Assembly: GCF_019753045.1 (NCBI RefSeq) | Contig: NZ_JAIELN010000022.1 | Coordinates: 29,167 to 93,166 of the forward strand | DNA from: Hyphomicrobium sp. | GTDB taxonomy: Bacteria > Pseudomonadota > Alphaproteobacteria > Rhizobiales > Hyphomicrobiaceae | Length of the DNA stretch: 64,000 nucleotides | Direction: 5' to 3' | Part shown: positions 18,502 through 30,521 of the stretch, piece by piece | Position numbering within the stretch: the stretch's first letter is position 1 | How the letters are laid out: each line of letters starts with the position of its first letter | Translations under genes and position numbers: made by a program | The notes under the pieces: model-generated | The model's input: only the letters and a program-made list of their open reading frames with translations | The model's database searches: none | What the model was told of the DNA's origin: nothing

Positions 18502-20214
18502 TCAGTTTCTGCCATCCACCACGGAGACAAGCACTTTGACAACCGGTTTCTTGCCCCAGGCCTCGTTGATGGCGGAACGCACTGCGCGAAGCACTGCGTC
18601 CTGAACCATGCCGTGGTCGCTGCGCCGTTTCGGCGGAATTGAGCGGAGCGTTCCGTCGATAGCGTCAAGCACGATTTCGCGCATCGATTCGCCGTTGCGG
18701 TCGGCGGCCGGAATGCCCTCGAGAACAACGCCCGGTTTACCAACGATTTCGCCGCGCCGCGATAGCGCCATCGCAATCACGGCGATGCCCACGAACGATA
18801 GTTTGCGTCGGCTCTTCACCGGTCCTTCGGCGTCCGGAACAATGAGGTTGCCGTCACGATAGAGGCGGCCGACCGGCGCTTGATCGATGACGGCTGCGGG
18901 CCCCGGCCACAGCTTCAAGACGTCTCCGTCGACGATCGTGAAAGTTTCGCTGACGCCGCACGAGCGCGCGAGCTTCGCGTGCTCTCTTAGATGCCGCGCC
19001 TCGCCGTGCATCGGAATGGCGATCTTCGGACGAATCCAACCGTACATGTCCCTGATCTCGTCGCGACGCGGATGGCCGGTAACGTGCACGAGCTCTTCGC
19101 TGTCAGTGACGATATCGACGCCGAGGCGGGCCAGTCCGTTCTGGATGCGCGAGACGGCTTTTTCATTTCCGGGAATGGTGCGCGAGGAGAAGATGACGAG
19201 ATCGCCCTTGTCGAGCGAGATATCCGGATGTTCGTCTTCCGCGATGCGTGCCATCGCAGCGCGTGTCTCGCCCTGACTGCCTGTGCACAGAACGAGGACC
19301 TTATCGCGCGGCAGATCGGAGAACCGCTGCTGGTCGAGATACGTGAAACCCTGCGGGAGGTAGCCCGTTTCGATTGCCACCTCGATGATGCGATGAAGCG
19401 CCCGGCCGGCGACGACGAGCGTGCGCCCGGCGGCATGGCCAGCCGCTGCGATCGAGGCAACGCGCGCTACGTTCGATGCGAAGAGCGTAACGGCGACACA
19501 GCGCGGCGCGTCGGCGATGAGCTTCCGCAGCGTCTTGGCGACATCAGATTCCGAGGCGGATCTGCCCTCCCTCATCGCGTTCGTCGAATCGCCGACCATC
19601 GCGAGCACGCCTTCATCGCCGAGCGCCTCGAGCCTTCCGGCATCGTGCGGACGGCCAACGACGGGCGTCGGATCGAGTTTCCAGTCGCCGGTATGGAAGA
19701 CGAGACCTGCGGGCGTTCGGATCGCGAGACCATTGGGCTCGGGAATCGAATGCGTGACGCTGACAAATTCGACTTCGAAGGGGCCGGCATTGAAGCGGCC
19801 GCTGAGCGGCACTTCCTTGATCGGCAGCGAGAGCGACCCGCCATATTCACCGACCTTCATCTTCAGCATTCCCGCCGTGAACGGCGTCGCGAAGATCGGG
19901 CATTCTAGTGACGGCCAGAGATCGATGATGGCGCCGACGTGATCCTCGTGCGCGTGCGTCAAGACAAGGCCGACGAGGTTTTTGCGTTCGGCAGTGATGA
20001 AGCGGAGGTCGGGCAGCACGACGTCGGCCCCCGGCTCGCTTTCATGCGGAAAGGTAACGCCCAGATCGACCATCAGCCAGGAGCGTGCTCTCGGCGGCCC
20101 GAAGCCGTAGAGATAGACGTTCATGCCGATCTCGCCGAGACCGCCGAGCGCCATGAATACGAGTTCGTCTGGTCTCAAACTTCCCGTTCGCGAAGAGGGT
20201 GCGCGTTCGCTCAT
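18502..20214 (-). CDS. rnj: Ribonuclease J
   Basis: Metallo-beta-lactamase/beta-CASP RNase with 5' exonuclease and endonuclease activity in mRNA and rRNA processing. 570 residues. The zinc motif THAHEDHVGA is near residue 80, the second histidine set is in SVTHSIPEPNGLAI, the beta-CASP region includes CTGSQGETRAAMARIA, and the final motif is VHVTGHPRRDEIRDMYGWI. Its stop overlaps the birA frame's neighbour by four bases (ATGA at 20211-20214), so the two are translationally coupled. Confidence 0.95.
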   Translation of the reverse strand: MSERAPSSRTGSLRPDELVFMALGGLGEIGMNVYLYGFGPPRARSWLMVDLGVTFPHESEPGADVVLPDLRFITAERKNLVGLVLTHAHEDHVGAIIDLWPSLECPIFATPFTAGMLKMKVGEYGGSLSLPIKEVPLSGRFNAGPFEVEFVSVTHSIPEPNGLAIRTPAGLVFHTGDWKLDPTPVVGRPHDAGRLEALGDEGVLAMVGDSTNAMREGRSASESDVAKTLRKLIADAPRCVAVTLFASNVARVASIAAAGHAAGRTLVVAGRALHRIIEVAIETGYLPQGFTYLDQQRFSDLPRDKVLVLCTGSQGETRAAMARIAEDEHPDISLDKGDLVIFSSRTIPGNEKAVSRIQNGLARLGVDIVTDSEELVHVTGHPRRDEIRDMYGWIRPKIAIPMHGEARHLREHAKLARSCGVSETFTIVDGDVLKLWPGPAAVIDQAPVGRLYRDGNLIVPDAEGPVKSRRKLSFVGIAVIAMALSRRGEIVGKPGVVLEGIPAADRNGESMREIVLDAIDGTLRSIPPKRRSDHGMVQDAVLRAVRSAINEAWGKKPVVKVLVSVVDGRN

Positions 20215-20969
20215 GGAGTTCCATCGCGCGCAATCTGGTCAACAAGCATGACGTCGCCGTAGCTGATTTCTTTAATGGTGCCACCAACGTCGGCACGCAG
20301 CGCGCCGGTTTCGGAAAGCCCTTGATAAGTTGCAGATAAGAGGCCCGCGGCCGTATTTATCGTGATGCGTTCACCAATGGCGCCTGCGCGCTCCATCCAC
20401 GCCTCGCGGATTGCGGCGAAGCCCTCCCCCGCCTGCCAGCGGCCGAGCCAGAAAGCGACCTTTTCGGAAAGCATCTCAAGGAAGACGAGCGGCTCGGGAG
20501 ATTTGCCGTGCTGGCTGAGCGCCGTGACGGCACGACCGAGGCTGTCAGGTGCGCTGATCAAATTCAATCCAAAGCCTAATATTGCTAAAAAACCAGGGCC
20601 AGCGCGAACGGAAGTGCTCTCGACCAGAATCCCCCCGGCTTTGGCGCTTCCGATCAAAATATCGTTCGGCCATTTGAGGCGAAGTTCGGTTCCCGGCGCA
20701 AGATCCATTGTGGCGCGAACGGCGTCTATCACCGCAATTCCAGCGAGTAGTGACAATTGGCCCGCCTTTTCCAGCGGGGCATCGGAGCGGAACGCGACGC
20801 TGGCGTGGAGGTTACCGGGCTCTGATACCCAGGCCCGGCCGGAGCGTCCCCGTCCGCCGGTCTGAGTATCGGCGATGACCCATAGGGGAAGCTCCTCGCC
20901 GCTCAGGCCGAGACGCATGGCGTCGGCGTTCGTCGACGCAGTCTCAGCGAGATGGACGATGCGCGGCAT
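20211..20969 (-). CDS. birA: Biotin--[acetyl-CoA carboxylase] ligase
   Basis: Attaches biotin to carboxylase carrier proteins. 252 residues: the catalytic domain only, without the N-terminal DNA-binding domain of E. coli BirA, so it is not expected to act as a repressor. Motifs: ETASTNADAMRL at the start, TQTGGRGRSGRAWVSEPGNL (ATP/biotin loop) and LRLKWPNDILIG. It lies three bases downstream of nuoN, as in many alphaproteobacteria. Confidence 0.94.
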   Translation of the reverse strand: MPRIVHLAETASTNADAMRLGLSGEELPLWVIADTQTGGRGRSGRAWVSEPGNLHASVAFRSDAPLEKAGQLSLLAGIAVIDAVRATMDLAPGTELRLKWPNDILIGSAKAGGILVESTSVRAGPGFLAILGFGLNLISAPDSLGRAVTALSQHGKSPEPLVFLEMLSEKVAFWLGRWQAGEGFAAIREAWMERAGAIGERITINTAAGLLSATYQGLSETGALRADVGGTIKEISYGDVMLVDQIARDGTP

Positions 20970-20971
20970 GA

Positions 20972-22429
20972 CTAGGGATGGGCCGGCACAAGCACCGAAG
21001 CTGCAGCCGTTGCCGCGTCGACCACCGTTCCGCCGACGAAGGGCAGAACGAACGCCACAACGAAGGCTGCCGAAAGCGCCATGACTGCAAAGGTCCGGCC
21101 TTCAGGCGGCGAAAAGCCCTCCGCCGTCTCGTCGAAGAACATGATCTTCACGACCCGCAGATAATAGTACGCGCCAACGACGCTCGTTACGACGCCGATG
21201 ACGGATAGCGGATAGAGCCCTGCCTTGATCGCCGGCAGGAAGACGTACCATTTCGCCCAGAAGCCGGCGAGCGGCGGTATACCGGCGAGCGAAAACATCA
21301 GAACGGCGAGGATCGTTGCGAACGTGAGGTTGGTTTTCGCGAGGCCCGAAAGGTCGGAGATGCTCTCAACGTTGCGGCCGTTGCGCTGCATCGCGAGGAC
21401 GCACGCAAACGCGCCGAGCGTCATCGCGACGTAGATCACGAGATAGACGAGTACGCCGGCTGTACCTTCGGTGTTGTTCGCGGCAAGCCCTATCAGGGCG
21501 AAGCCGACGTTGCCAATCGAGGAGTAAGCGAGCAGGCGTTTAATGTTGTTCTGACCGATCGCCGCGAAAGAGCCGAGCACCATCGAGGCAATCGCGAGGA
21601 AAATGACGATCTGCTGCCACTGTGGCGCAATGCCCGGAAGTGCTGCCTGGGTGAAGCGGAGCAGGAGCGCCATGGCGGCAATCTTCGGTGCGCCGGCGAA
21701 GAACGCGGTAACCGGGGTCGGCGCACCCTGGTAGACGTCGGGCGTCCACATGTGGAACGGCACGGCTGCGATTTTAAACGCCAAGCCAACGAGGACGAAC
21801 ACGAGGCCGAAAGTCAGGCCGATATTCGTCGACATTTCCGGGATCGTTGCCGCGGCTGCTATCGTTGCGTAACCCGTCGAGCCCGTGACGCCGTAGAGCA
21901 TCGACGCGCCGTAGAGCAGCATGCCCGAGGACAATGCTCCGAGGACGAAATACTTGAGGCCCGCTTCGCTGGATTGCACGTCGTCGCGCTTGAACGCGGC
22001 GATGACGTAGAGCGCCAGGGACTGCAGCTCGAGGCCGAGGTAGAGCGCGATGAGGTCATTCGCCGAGACCATCATCAGCATGCCGAGCGTCGCGAGCAGA
22101 ACGAGCACCGGATATTCGAACTGGAGAAGCTTGGCGCGGCCGAAGTTGTCGAACGTCATCAGCAGCGTCAACGCGGCGCCGATGAGGATGACGATCTTCA
22201 GGAAGCGCGTGAATCCGTCGGAGACGAACGCTCCGCCGAAAACAAGCGAGCTGCCGCTGCCCTGGAAGACGGCGATGGCGGTCGCGAGCAACAGGCCGAT
22301 CGAAAGCCACGTCACGGTGCGGCCCGCCGCTTCGCCATTGGATGTAAAGACGCCGAGCATCAGCAGCGAAATGGCGCCGATCGCGAGGATCAGCTCCGGC
22401 AAAACGACATTTAGGACCGAGCTATCCAT
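20972..22429 (-). CDS. nuoN: NADH-quinone oxidoreductase subunit N
   Basis: Antiporter-like membrane subunit of complex I. 485 residues, about 14 hydrophobic helices. Key family features are the conserved Glu in YLGLELQSLALYV, the helix with KIAAVPFHMWTPDVYQGAP, and the discontinuous-helix region AYSSIGNVGFALIG. Its ATG overlaps the nuoM stop by one base (TAATG), so the two are coupled. Confidence 0.96.
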   Translation of the reverse strand: MDSSVLNVVLPELILAIGAISLLMLGVFTSNGEAAGRTVTWLSIGLLLATAIAVFQGSGSSLVFGGAFVSDGFTRFLKIVILIGAALTLLMTFDNFGRAKLLQFEYPVLVLLATLGMLMMVSANDLIALYLGLELQSLALYVIAAFKRDDVQSSEAGLKYFVLGALSSGMLLYGASMLYGVTGSTGYATIAAAATIPEMSTNIGLTFGLVFVLVGLAFKIAAVPFHMWTPDVYQGAPTPVTAFFAGAPKIAAMALLLRFTQAALPGIAPQWQQIVIFLAIASMVLGSFAAIGQNNIKRLLAYSSIGNVGFALIGLAANNTEGTAGVLVYLVIYVAMTLGAFACVLAMQRNGRNVESISDLSGLAKTNLTFATILAVLMFSLAGIPPLAGFWAKWYVFLPAIKAGLYPLSVIGVVTSVVGAYYYLRVVKIMFFDETAEGFSPPEGRTFAVMALSAAFVVAFVLPFVGGTVVDAATAAASVLVPAHP

Positions 22430-23928
22430 TATTGGGTTCCTTGTGGCGCCGCCGATGCAGCCGCCGTCCCCTGGGCGGATTGATAATTCTGCACGAGGTT
22501 CTTCACCGACGTCGCCGTCACGTCGAGGACGGGAGCCGGATAGACGCCGTAGAAAATCGTGAGCAGCACGAGCGGGGCGAGGATCGCGATCTCGCGCGGA
22601 GAAAGATCGAGCAAGCCCTTAAGGTTTGCCTTTTCGAGCGCGCCAAAAATGACCCGGCGATAGAGATAGAGCGCGTAGGCTGCCGAGAGGATGATGCCGG
22701 TCGTCGCCAGGATCGCTACCCAGGTGTTGGCCTTGAAGGCCGCCAGCAGCGTCAAGAATTCGCCGATGAAGCCGCTGGTCCCGGGCAGGCCGACGTTCGC
22801 CATCGTAAAGACCATGAAGGCGACTGCGTATTTCGGCATGCGCTCGACGAGGCCGCCATAGGCCGCGATTTCACGGGTGTGCGTGCGATCGTAGATGACG
22901 CCGACACAGAGGAAGAGTGCAGATGAAATGATGCCGTGCGACAGCATCTGGAAGATCGCGCCGTCAACGCCCTGCTGGGTGGCCGTGAAGATGCCCATTG
23001 TCACGAAGCCCATGTGCGCCACCGAAGAGTAGGCAATGAGCTTCTTGATATCTTCCTGCACGAGCGCGACGAGCGACGTGTAGATGATCGCGACGATCGA
23101 CAGCGTGAACACCAGAGGCGCGAGATCGGCCGAAGCGTTCGGGAACATCGGCAGCGAGAAGCGCAGGAAGCCGTAGCCGCCCATCTTCAAGAGAATGCCG
23201 GCGAGAATGACCGAACCCGCAGTCGGCGCTTCGACGTGCGCATCAGGAAGCCAGGTGTGGACGGGCCACATCGGCATCTTCACCGCGAACGATGCAAAGA
23301 ACGCGAGCCATAGCCACCACTGCATATCCGGCGGGAACTTCGTCTGCAGCAGGGTCGGGATATCGGTCGTTCCGGCGTGCCAGTACATCGCCATCATGGC
23401 AAGCAACATCAGCACCGAGCCGAGCAGCGTGTAGAGAAAGAACTTGAAGCTCGCGTAGACGCGCCGCTTGCCGCCCCAAACGCCGATGATGATGAACATC
23501 GGGATGAGGCCGCCCTCGAAGAAGAGGTAGAAGAGAACCATATCGAGCGCGCAGAACACGCCGAGCATCAGCGTTTCCAGAACGAGAAACGCGATCATGT
23601 ATTCCTTGACGCGATCCTGGACCGATACCCAGCTCGCCAGAATGCAGAGCGGCATCAGGAACGTCGTCAGGATGACGAACAGCATCGAAATGCCGTCGAC
23701 GCCCATTTTATATTTCAGCGGACCGAGCCAAGCGTGCTCCTCGACGAACTGGAAGCCCGCCGTGTTCGTATCGAAGTTGATCCAGATGAGAAGCGAGACG
23801 GCGAACGTGACGAGCGTCGTCCAGAGCGCAATCCAGCGCGCGTTGCCCTTGGCTTCCGAGTTGAGCGTCGCGATCAGCAGCGCTCCGACAAGCGGCAGGA
23901 ATGTCGTGACAGTCAGAATGTTGCTCAT
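22429..23928 (-). CDS. nuoM: NADH-quinone oxidoreductase subunit M
   Basis: Proton-pumping antiporter-like subunit. 499 residues from ATG 23928; an upstream ATG (23967) lies deep in nuoL and adds only a non-conserved leader. It shows [20 protein letters not shown] (conserved pump Glu), [20 protein letters not shown] and [18 protein letters not shown] overlaps the nuoL stop by four bases. Confidence 0.96.
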   Translation of the reverse strand: MSNILTVTTFLPLVGALLIATLNSEAKGNARWIALWTTLVTFAVSLLIWINFDTNTAGFQFVEEHAWLGPLKYKMGVDGISMLFVILTTFLMPLCILASWVSVQDRVKEYMIAFLVLETLMLGVFCALDMVLFYLFFEGGLIPMFIIIGVWGGKRRVYASFKFFLYTLLGSVLMLLAMMAMYWHAGTTDIPTLLQTKFPPDMQWWLWLAFFASFAVKMPMWPVHTWLPDAHVEAPTAGSVILAGILLKMGGYGFLRFSLPMFPNASADLAPLVFTLSIVAIIYTSLVALVQEDIKKLIAYSSVAHMGFVTMGIFTATQQGVDGAIFQMLSHGIISSALFLCVGVIYDRTHTREIAAYGGLVERMPKYAVAFMVFTMANVGLPGTSGFIGEFLTLLAAFKANTWVAILATTGIILSAAYALYLYRRVIFGALEKANLKGLLDLSPREIAILAPLVLLTIFYGVYPAPVLDVTATSVKNLVQNYQSAQGTAAASAAPQGTQ

Positions 23929-25883
23929 TTGAGCACCCCGCCAAAGAGCCCGTTGTAGGTGAGCCATGTCAGGATGGCCGCAACGCCGATCAGCATCGCG
24001 AAGGCATAGTGGTACATGTAGCCCGTCTGCAGTTTGACGACGCGATCGGTAACGCGGACGACGCCCGCCGCCGTTCCATCGATGGCGCCATCGATGACGG
24101 CCCCGTCACCGCCCTTCCAAAGGAAGCGGCCGATTGCAAACGCGGGCCGCACGAAAATCAGATTGTAGAGCTCGTCGAAGTACCACTTGTTCAACAGGAA
24201 GAGGTAGAGCGGGCGGAACGCGCGCGCCGTTGCCTCCGGCAGCCAAGGAGCACCGATGTAGTAGACCCAAGCGATCGCAAAGCCCGCGAGCATCGCGATC
24301 AACGACGAATAGGGGACCCATCCCGGCACTTCGTGCATTTCGTGCAGGATATGATTGTGCTCGCCGCGGAAAATCGCAGCGCCCCAGAATTCGCTCTGGT
24401 CATGCCCCATGAAATACGGCGCGAAAACGAGACCAGCGAGAACGGCTCCGAGCGACAGGACCGCAAGCGGCACCATCATCGTCGGCGGGCTTTCATGGGC
24501 GTGGTCGAAGGTGTGATGGTCGGCGCGTGTTTCGCCGTAGAACGTCATGAAGATGAGGCGCCAGGAATAGAATGACGTCATCAATGCCGCGACAACGAGG
24601 AGCCAGAAGGCGTAGTTGTTCGGCGTGTTGGCGGCATAGGCCGCCTCGATGATGGCATCCTTCGAATAGAAGCCGGCGAAGCCCGCGAGATGGGGAATGC
24701 CGACGCCCGTCAACGCGAGCGTGCCGATCATCATCGCGGCGAACGTCCACGGTATTTTACGCCGGAGGCCGCCCATCGCGCGCATATCCTGCTCGTGATG
24801 CATGGCGTGAATGACCGAACCCGCGCCCAGGAACAACAGCGCCTTGAAGAAGGCGTGCGTAAAAAGGTGGAAGATGCCGACGCCGTATGCGCCGATGCCG
24901 CACGCAACGAACATGTAGCCGAGCTGCGAGCACGTCGAATAGGCGATGACACGTTTGATGTCGTTCTGGACGAGGCCGACAGTCGCGGCGAAGAAGGCGG
25001 TGATGGCGCCGATGAACGTCACGACGATGAGCGCATTCGGCGCCAGCTCGAAGATCGGCGACAGGCGCGCGACCATGAACACGCCGGCGGTCACCATCGT
25101 CGCGGCGTGGATGAGCGCGGAGACGGGCGTCGGGCCTTCCATCGCGTCAGGCAACCACGTGTGCAGCAGGAACTGAGCGGACTTGCCCATCGCGCCAACG
25201 AACAGCAACAGCGAGAGCGTCGTCAGGATATCGACTTCGTAACCCGCAAAGCTGAAGGTCTTGCCGATGGCGCTCGGCGCTGCTGCGAACAGCGCGTCGA
25301 GGTTCACAGTGTGAAAGACGAAGAAGAGGCCGAAGACGCCGAGCGAAAAACCGAAGTCGCCGACGCGGTTGACGATAAACGCCTTGATGGCGGCGGCGTT
25401 GGCTTCGGGCTTCTTGTACCAGAAGCCGATGAGCAGATAGGACGCCAGGCCGACGCCTTCCCAGCCGAAGAACATCTGCACGAGGTTGCCGCTCGTGACG
25501 AGCATCAACATCGCGAAGGTGAAGAGCGAGAGATACGCGAAGAACCGCGGCCGCGAGTCATCTTCGTGCATGTAGCCGATCGAATAGAGATGCACGAGCG
25601 AGGAGACCGTCGTCACGACGACGAGCATGACGGACGTCAGCGTATCGATCTTGAGCGCCCATGAGACGTCGAGTTCGCCCGACGTGATCCAGCGCATCAG
25701 GGTGATTTCGCGGGTTTCGTGTCCGAGGCCGACCTGGACGAACACGACCCAGGACAGCACGGCGGCGATCATCAGGAACGCGGTCGTGATGATCTCGCTC
25801 GGCCGATCGCCGATGACACGGCCGAACAGCCCGGCAATCAGCGCGCCGGCAAGCGGCAGAAAAACGATGGCGGCGTAAATCAT
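23925..25883 (-). CDS. nuoL: NADH-quinone oxidoreductase subunit L
   Basis: Most distal antiporter-like subunit of complex I. 652 residues. It has the core [39 protein letters not shown] and [18 protein letters not shown]. The long C-terminal amphipathic (piston) helix and last membrane helix close the protein ([19 protein letters not shown]). It follows nuoK by 7 bases. Confidence 0.96.
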   Translation of the reverse strand: MIYAAIVFLPLAGALIAGLFGRVIGDRPSEIITTAFLMIAAVLSWVVFVQVGLGHETREITLMRWITSGELDVSWALKIDTLTSVMLVVVTTVSSLVHLYSIGYMHEDDSRPRFFAYLSLFTFAMLMLVTSGNLVQMFFGWEGVGLASYLLIGFWYKKPEANAAAIKAFIVNRVGDFGFSLGVFGLFFVFHTVNLDALFAAAPSAIGKTFSFAGYEVDILTTLSLLLFVGAMGKSAQFLLHTWLPDAMEGPTPVSALIHAATMVTAGVFMVARLSPIFELAPNALIVVTFIGAITAFFAATVGLVQNDIKRVIAYSTCSQLGYMFVACGIGAYGVGIFHLFTHAFFKALLFLGAGSVIHAMHHEQDMRAMGGLRRKIPWTFAAMMIGTLALTGVGIPHLAGFAGFYSKDAIIEAAYAANTPNNYAFWLLVVAALMTSFYSWRLIFMTFYGETRADHHTFDHAHESPPTMMVPLAVLSLGAVLAGLVFAPYFMGHDQSEFWGAAIFRGEHNHILHEMHEVPGWVPYSSLIAMLAGFAIAWVYYIGAPWLPEATARAFRPLYLFLLNKWYFDELYNLIFVRPAFAIGRFLWKGGDGAVIDGAIDGTAAGVVRVTDRVVKLQTGYMYHYAFAMLIGVAAILTWLTYNGLFGGVLK

Positions 25884-25890
25884 TCCCGCC

Positions 25891-26199
25891 TCACCCCTTC
25901 ATCATGTTGATGTCTTCGACCGCGATGGAACCGCGGTTGCGGAAGTAGACGACCATGATCGCGAGGCCGATGGCGGATTCGGCCGCGGCGACGGTCAGCA
26001 CGAACAGCGCGAAAATCTGCCCGACGAGGTCGCCGTTGAAGTGCGCGAACGCGACGAAGTTGATGTTGACCGCAAGCAGCATCAACTCGATCGAAAGCAA
26101 GATGACGATGACGTTCTTCCGGTTCAGGAAGATGCCGAAGATGCCGAGCGTGAAGAGACACGCGGCGACGACCAGATAATGCCCAAGACCGATGGTCAT
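25891..26199 (-). CDS. nuoK: NADH-quinone oxidoreductase subunit K
   Basis: 102 residues, three membrane helices. The two conserved membrane glutamates of NuoK are present ([31 protein letters not shown]). Its ATG overlaps the nuoJ stop by four bases. Confidence 0.96.
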   Translation of the reverse strand: MTIGLGHYLVVAACLFTLGIFGIFLNRKNVIVILLSIELMLLAVNINFVAFAHFNGDLVGQIFALFVLTVAAAESAIGLAIMVVYFRNRGSIAVEDINMMKG

Positions 26200-26837
26200 T
26201 CCGCAGCCTCCGGATGTTTGGCGGGTGGCGGGATGACCGAGCCGCCGCTCGGGACCTTGACCACTTCAAGGCCGGTCGCCGGCCCCCGCGCGACCTGTGC
26301 GCTGATGGACTGGCGCTTGACGTTTTGGCGGTGCTTCAGCGTCAGGACGATAGCGCCGATCATCGCGACGAGCAGGATGAGGCCCGCTCCCTCGAAGTAG
26401 TAGACGTACTTCGTATAGAGGATTTCGCCGAGCGCCCGGGTGTTGGTGATGCCCGCCGGCACGGGCGACGTTGGGCTCATCACGGGCGAGACCGCAAGGC
26501 CCTTGTAACCGACGAGCGCGAGAAGCTCGAGCAGAACGAGGCCGCCGATCAGAGCGCCGATCTTGGCGTTCTTGATGAAGCCGGCTTTCAGTTCGGCGAA
26601 GTCGACGTCGAGCATCATCACGACGAACAGGAAGAGCACCGCAACCGCACCGACGTAGACGATGACAAGCAGCATCGCCAGGAATTCGGCGTTGAGCAGA
26701 ACGAACAGACCCGCAGCGTTGAAGAACGCCAGAATGAGGAACAGGACGGCGTGAACCGGGTTCCTCGTCAGAATGACCGACGCGCCCGCTGCCACCGCGA
26801 GGACAGAGAAGAGATAGAAGAAGAGAGCCGATGCCAT
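26196..26837 (-). CDS. nuoJ: NADH-quinone oxidoreductase subunit J
   Basis: 213 residues from ATG 26837, with a Shine-Dalgarno-like AAGG upstream and no overlap with nuoI. The frame stays open to 27035, but that would overlap nuoI. Five hydrophobic helices include [20 protein letters not shown] and the conserved [20 protein letters not shown] polar, proline-rich tail follows the last helix. Confidence 0.95.
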   Translation of the reverse strand: MASALFFYLFSVLAVAAGASVILTRNPVHAVLFLILAFFNAAGLFVLLNAEFLAMLLVIVYVGAVAVLFLFVVMMLDVDFAELKAGFIKNAKIGALIGGLVLLELLALVGYKGLAVSPVMSPTSPVPAGITNTRALGEILYTKYVYYFEGAGLILLVAMIGAIVLTLKHRQNVKRQSISAQVARGPATGLEVVKVPSGGSVIPPPAKHPEAAE

Positions 26838-26848
26838 CGCCTTGCCTT

Positions 26849-27337
26849 CTATCGATACTTCGCGTCGAGCGCGATGTTCTTTGCGATTTCGCGTTCCCAG
26901 CGGTCGCCGTTCGCGAGCAGCCGGTCCTTGTCGTAGAAAAGTTCTTCGCGCGTCTCGGTCGCGAACTCGAAGTTCGGCCCTTCGACGATGGCGTCGACCG
27001 GGCAGGCTTCCTGGCAGAGTCCGCAATAGATGCACTTCGTCATGTCGATGTCGTAGCGCGTCGTGCGGCGGGTGCCGTCGTTGCGGCGCGGGCCGGCTTC
27101 GATCGTGATTGCCTGAGCCGGGCAGATGGCTTCGCAGAGCTTGCAGGCGATGCAGCGCTCTTCGCCGTTCGGATAGCGGCGGAGCGCATGCTCACCGCGG
27201 AAGCGGGGCGACAGCGGGCCTTTTTCATAAGGATAGTTCAGCGTCTTCTTCGGCGAGAAGAAGTAGCGCATCGTGAGGAAGAACGCCGAGACGAACTCCA
27301 ACAGGAAAAGCGACTTTACTGCGCGCGCTACGCTCAT
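26849..27337 (-). CDS. nuoI: NADH-quinone oxidoreductase subunit I
   Basis: Iron-sulfur subunit carrying clusters N6a and N6b. 162 residues from ATG 27337, the family length; the longer frame reading into nuoH is an artefact. Two complete CxxCxxCxxxCP motifs are visible: [12 protein letters not shown] (near 62-73) and [12 protein letters not shown] (near 102-113). Its ATG overlaps the nuoH stop (ATGA). Confidence 0.97.
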   Translation of the reverse strand: MSVARAVKSLFLLEFVSAFFLTMRYFFSPKKTLNYPYEKGPLSPRFRGEHALRRYPNGEERCIACKLCEAICPAQAITIEAGPRRNDGTRRTTRYDIDMTKCIYCGLCQEACPVDAIVEGPNFEFATETREELFYDKDRLLANGDRWEREIAKNIALDAKYR

Positions 27338-28404
27338 GAGAGGAAGCCTCCGAATTGGAGCACGGCGGCGGTGATGACGACCATGACGAGCGACAACGGC
27401 AGGAACACTTTCCAACCGAGACGCATCAATTGATCGTAGCGATACCGCGGCACCATCGCCTTCACCATGGCAAACATGAAGAAGACGAATACGACTTTGA
27501 TCAGGAACCAGAAAATGCCCGGGACGGCGTTGAGCGGCCAGATGTCCAGCGGCGGCAGCCAGCCCCCCAGGAAGAGGATGGTCGTCATCGCGCACATGGC
27601 CGTTATCGAGACGTACTCGCCGAGCATGTAAAGCAGGTAAGGGGTCGAGGAATATTCGACCATGAAGCCCGCAACGAGTTCGGATTCGGCTTCGACGAGG
27701 TCGAACGGCGGCCGGTTCGTCTCGGCGAGCGCCGAGATAAAGAACACGACGAACATCGGGAAAAGCGCGAACCAGTTCCAGTCGAGCAGCGAGTTCGTCA
27801 GGCCGATGTGCGTGCCGATCCCGGTCTTCTGCGAGTTGACGACATCGGTCACGTTGAGCGAGCCGACGCACAGCAGCACGCAGATAATGACGAAGCCGAT
27901 CGAGACCTCGTAGGAGACCATCTGCGCGGCGGAGCGCAGCGCGCCCATGAACGGATATTTCGAGTTCGACGCCCAGCCGCCCATGATGATGCCGTAGACG
28001 CCGAGCGACGAGATCGCGAGCAGGTAAAGAATTCCGACGTTCATGTCGGAAATCACCCACCGGCCCCAGCTATTCTCGTTGACGGGGATGACGGCCCACG
28101 ACGCCAAGGCGCACGTTGCCGTTGCGAGCGGCGCCAGTAAGAAGACGACCTTGTCCGAGCCCGATGGGATGATCGGCTCCTTCAGGACGAACTTCAGAAG
28201 GTCGGCGAAGGATTGCAAAAGGCCGAATGGTCCGACGACGTTCGGGCCACGGCGCATCTGGACTGCGGCCCACACCTTGCGATCCATCAAGAGCAGGAAA
28301 GCGATGATGACCAAGAGCACGACCAGCAAGAGCAGGGAAAAGCCGATCAGCACCAGCAAGTTCCAGCCGTAGTCGTTCATGAATGTCTGCAGCGTGTCGA
28401 GCAT
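27334..28404 (-). CDS. nuoH: NADH-quinone oxidoreductase subunit H
   Basis: Membrane subunit forming much of the quinone chamber. 356 residues, eight or more helices. The family signatures are intact: [20 protein letters not shown], the quinone-site loop [20 protein letters not shown], and [15 protein letters not shown]. It lies 5 bases downstream of nuoG. Confidence 0.97.
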   Translation of the reverse strand: MLDTLQTFMNDYGWNLLVLIGFSLLLLVVLLVIIAFLLLMDRKVWAAVQMRRGPNVVGPFGLLQSFADLLKFVLKEPIIPSGSDKVVFLLAPLATATCALASWAVIPVNENSWGRWVISDMNVGILYLLAISSLGVYGIIMGGWASNSKYPFMGALRSAAQMVSYEVSIGFVIICVLLCVGSLNVTDVVNSQKTGIGTHIGLTNSLLDWNWFALFPMFVVFFISALAETNRPPFDLVEAESELVAGFMVEYSSTPYLLYMLGEYVSITAMCAMTTILFLGGWLPPLDIWPLNAVPGIFWFLIKVVFVFFMFAMVKAMVPRYRYDQLMRLGWKVFLPLSLVMVVITAAVLQFGGFLS

Positions 28405-28409
28405 GTTCC

Positions 28410-30506
28410 CTATTCCGCTGCGTTGAGTTTCTGTTGGTGAGACGCCCGAAGCGCGCTCATGCCCGCCATTACGGCGGAAGATCGCGCGATCGGGTTCGTC
28501 ATGTAGAAGTCAGCGATCACCGGCGCGAACGGCGCTGATGACGGCTGCGCACCGAGTTTGGCAAGCGTCTCGAGCCCGGACACGGCGCGAACTTCGATCG
28601 TATCGAGGGCTGCAAGCTGCGGGCTCGTCCGGTACATCGCGGCGCGAAGCTCTTTCAAGCTGTCGTAGGGCAGTTTGCTGCCTGCACGCTCGGAGAGCGC
28701 CCGTATAATCGTCCAATCTTCCTTCGCGTCTCCCGGTGGAAACACGGCCTTCAGCGTCTGCTGCGCGCGGCCCTCGGTGTTCACGAAGGTTGCGCTCTTT
28801 TCAGTATAAGCCGCGCCGGGAAGAATGACATCAGCCCGTTCGGTGCCTTTGTCGCCATGCGTTCCCTGGTAAACGACGAACGCGGACGGGCTCACTTTCG
28901 ACAGATCACATTCATCGGCGCCAAGCAGATAGATGAACTCTGAATCGGGCCCGAGAATTCCGGCGACATCCCTGCCGCCCTTCCCCGGAACGAAGCCAAG
29001 ATCGAGACCTGCGACGCGGGCTGCTGCCGTGTGCAGGACATTGAAGCCGTTCCAGGCTGCGTCTTTCCCGGCAGATGCCGCGAGGAGGATGCGTGCTGCG
29101 AGCGACAGCGTAGCGAGACCGTCGGCACGGGCGAAGGCGCCCTGCCCGACGATGACCATCGGCTTGCTCGCGGCCTTCAATGCTTCGGCGAACGGGTGCT
29201 TGCCGTTTGCGATCTCGGCCAAGGTTTCTGGCCCGGCGCCCAGATATTCATAAGGGTACGCAAGATCCACCTTGGCGCCGACAAGCGCGATTTTCGTCGG
29301 CGCGCTGCGCCAGCGCTTACGGATACGTGAGTTGAGAACCGCAGCTTCGAGACGTGGGTTGGCGCCGACGATCAGGATCGCGTCGGCCTCTTCGATGCCT
29401 TCGATGCCGGAGTTGAAGAGATAGCTTGCGCGGCCGAGCTTCGGATCGAGCTTGTCGCCTGCCTGGCGGCAATCGAGAGACGTTGCACCCAAGCGCGTGA
29501 GAAGGTCTTTCAGCGCGAACATTTCCTCGGCACCCACGAGGTCGCCCGCTATGGCGCCGATCTTTTCCGGCGAAGCCGCTTTCAATTTCGCGGCAACGAG
29601 ACCCAGCGCTTCATCCCAGCTTGCGGGTTCGAAGCGGCCGTTCTTGCGGATGTAGGGTTGATCGAGGCGCTGCGTTTTCAGGCCGTCCGCCACGTGACGC
29701 GTCTTGTCGGAGATCCATTCCTCGTTCACGGCGTCGTTGTTGCGCGGAAGGATGCGCATGACGGCTGCGCCGCGGACGTCGGCGCTGACCGAGGAACCGA
29801 CCGCGTCCATCACGTCGACGGTCTCAAACGTTTCCATTTCCCATGGCCGGGCGGCGAAGGCCCAAGGGCGATGCGTCAGCGCGCCGACCGGGCAAAGATC
29901 CACGGCGTTGGCACTCATTTCGGAAAGGATGCCTTGCTCGAGATAGGTCGTGATTTCAGCGTCTTCGCCGCGGCCGATCAGTCCGAGTTCCTCGACGCCC
30001 GCGACTTCCGTCATGTAGCGAACGCAGCGCGTGCAATGGATGCAACGCGTCATCATCGTCTTGATGAGCGGACCGATGTGCTTTTCTTCGACAGCGCGCT
30101 TGTTTTCGGTATAGCGCGAGCCGCCCATGCCGAACGCCATCGCCTGATCTTGCAGATCGCATTCGCCGCCCTGATCGCAGATCGGGCAGTCGAGCGGGTG
30201 GTTGATGAGCAGAAACTCCATCACCCCTTCACGCGCCTTCTTCACCATCGGAGAGGCGGTGTTGACGACCTTCGGCGAGCCGTCCCTGTTCGGCGGCAGA
30301 TCGTTGACGAGCATGGCGCAGGACGCGACCGGCTTCGGCGAACCTTCGACCTCGACCAGACACATGCGGCAGTTGCCGGCGATCGACAGCCGCTCGTGAT
30401 AGCAGAAGCGCGGAATGACTGCGCCCGCCAATTCGCAGGCGTGCATCAGTGTCGTGCCGTCTTCGACCTCAATCGGCTTGCCGTCGACAATAAGTTGCTT
30501 GGCCAT
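28410..30506 (-). CDS. nuoG: NADH-quinone oxidoreductase subunit G
   Basis: Iron-sulfur subunit of the peripheral arm, 698 residues. The N-terminal 2Fe-2S domain has [10 protein letters not shown]. Then come [15 protein letters not shown] and [16 protein letters not shown] for the other clusters, followed by a molybdopterin-oxidoreductase-like domain that is catalytically inactive in this family. It lies 15 bases downstream of nuoF. Confidence 0.97.
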   Translation of the reverse strand: MAKQLIVDGKPIEVEDGTTLMHACELAGAVIPRFCYHERLSIAGNCRMCLVEVEGSPKPVASCAMLVNDLPPNRDGSPKVVNTASPMVKKAREGVMEFLLINHPLDCPICDQGGECDLQDQAMAFGMGGSRYTENKRAVEEKHIGPLIKTMMTRCIHCTRCVRYMTEVAGVEELGLIGRGEDAEITTYLEQGILSEMSANAVDLCPVGALTHRPWAFAARPWEMETFETVDVMDAVGSSVSADVRGAAVMRILPRNNDAVNEEWISDKTRHVADGLKTQRLDQPYIRKNGRFEPASWDEALGLVAAKLKAASPEKIGAIAGDLVGAEEMFALKDLLTRLGATSLDCRQAGDKLDPKLGRASYLFNSGIEGIEEADAILIVGANPRLEAAVLNSRIRKRWRSAPTKIALVGAKVDLAYPYEYLGAGPETLAEIANGKHPFAEALKAASKPMVIVGQGAFARADGLATLSLAARILLAASAGKDAAWNGFNVLHTAAARVAGLDLGFVPGKGGRDVAGILGPDSEFIYLLGADECDLSKVSPSAFVVYQGTHGDKGTERADVILPGAAYTEKSATFVNTEGRAQQTLKAVFPPGDAKEDWTIIRALSERAGSKLPYDSLKELRAAMYRTSPQLAALDTIEVRAVSGLETLAKLGAQPSSAPFAPVIADFYMTNPIARSSAVMAGMSALRASHQQKLNAAE

Positions 30507-30521
30507 CGTTTTTTCCGCAGC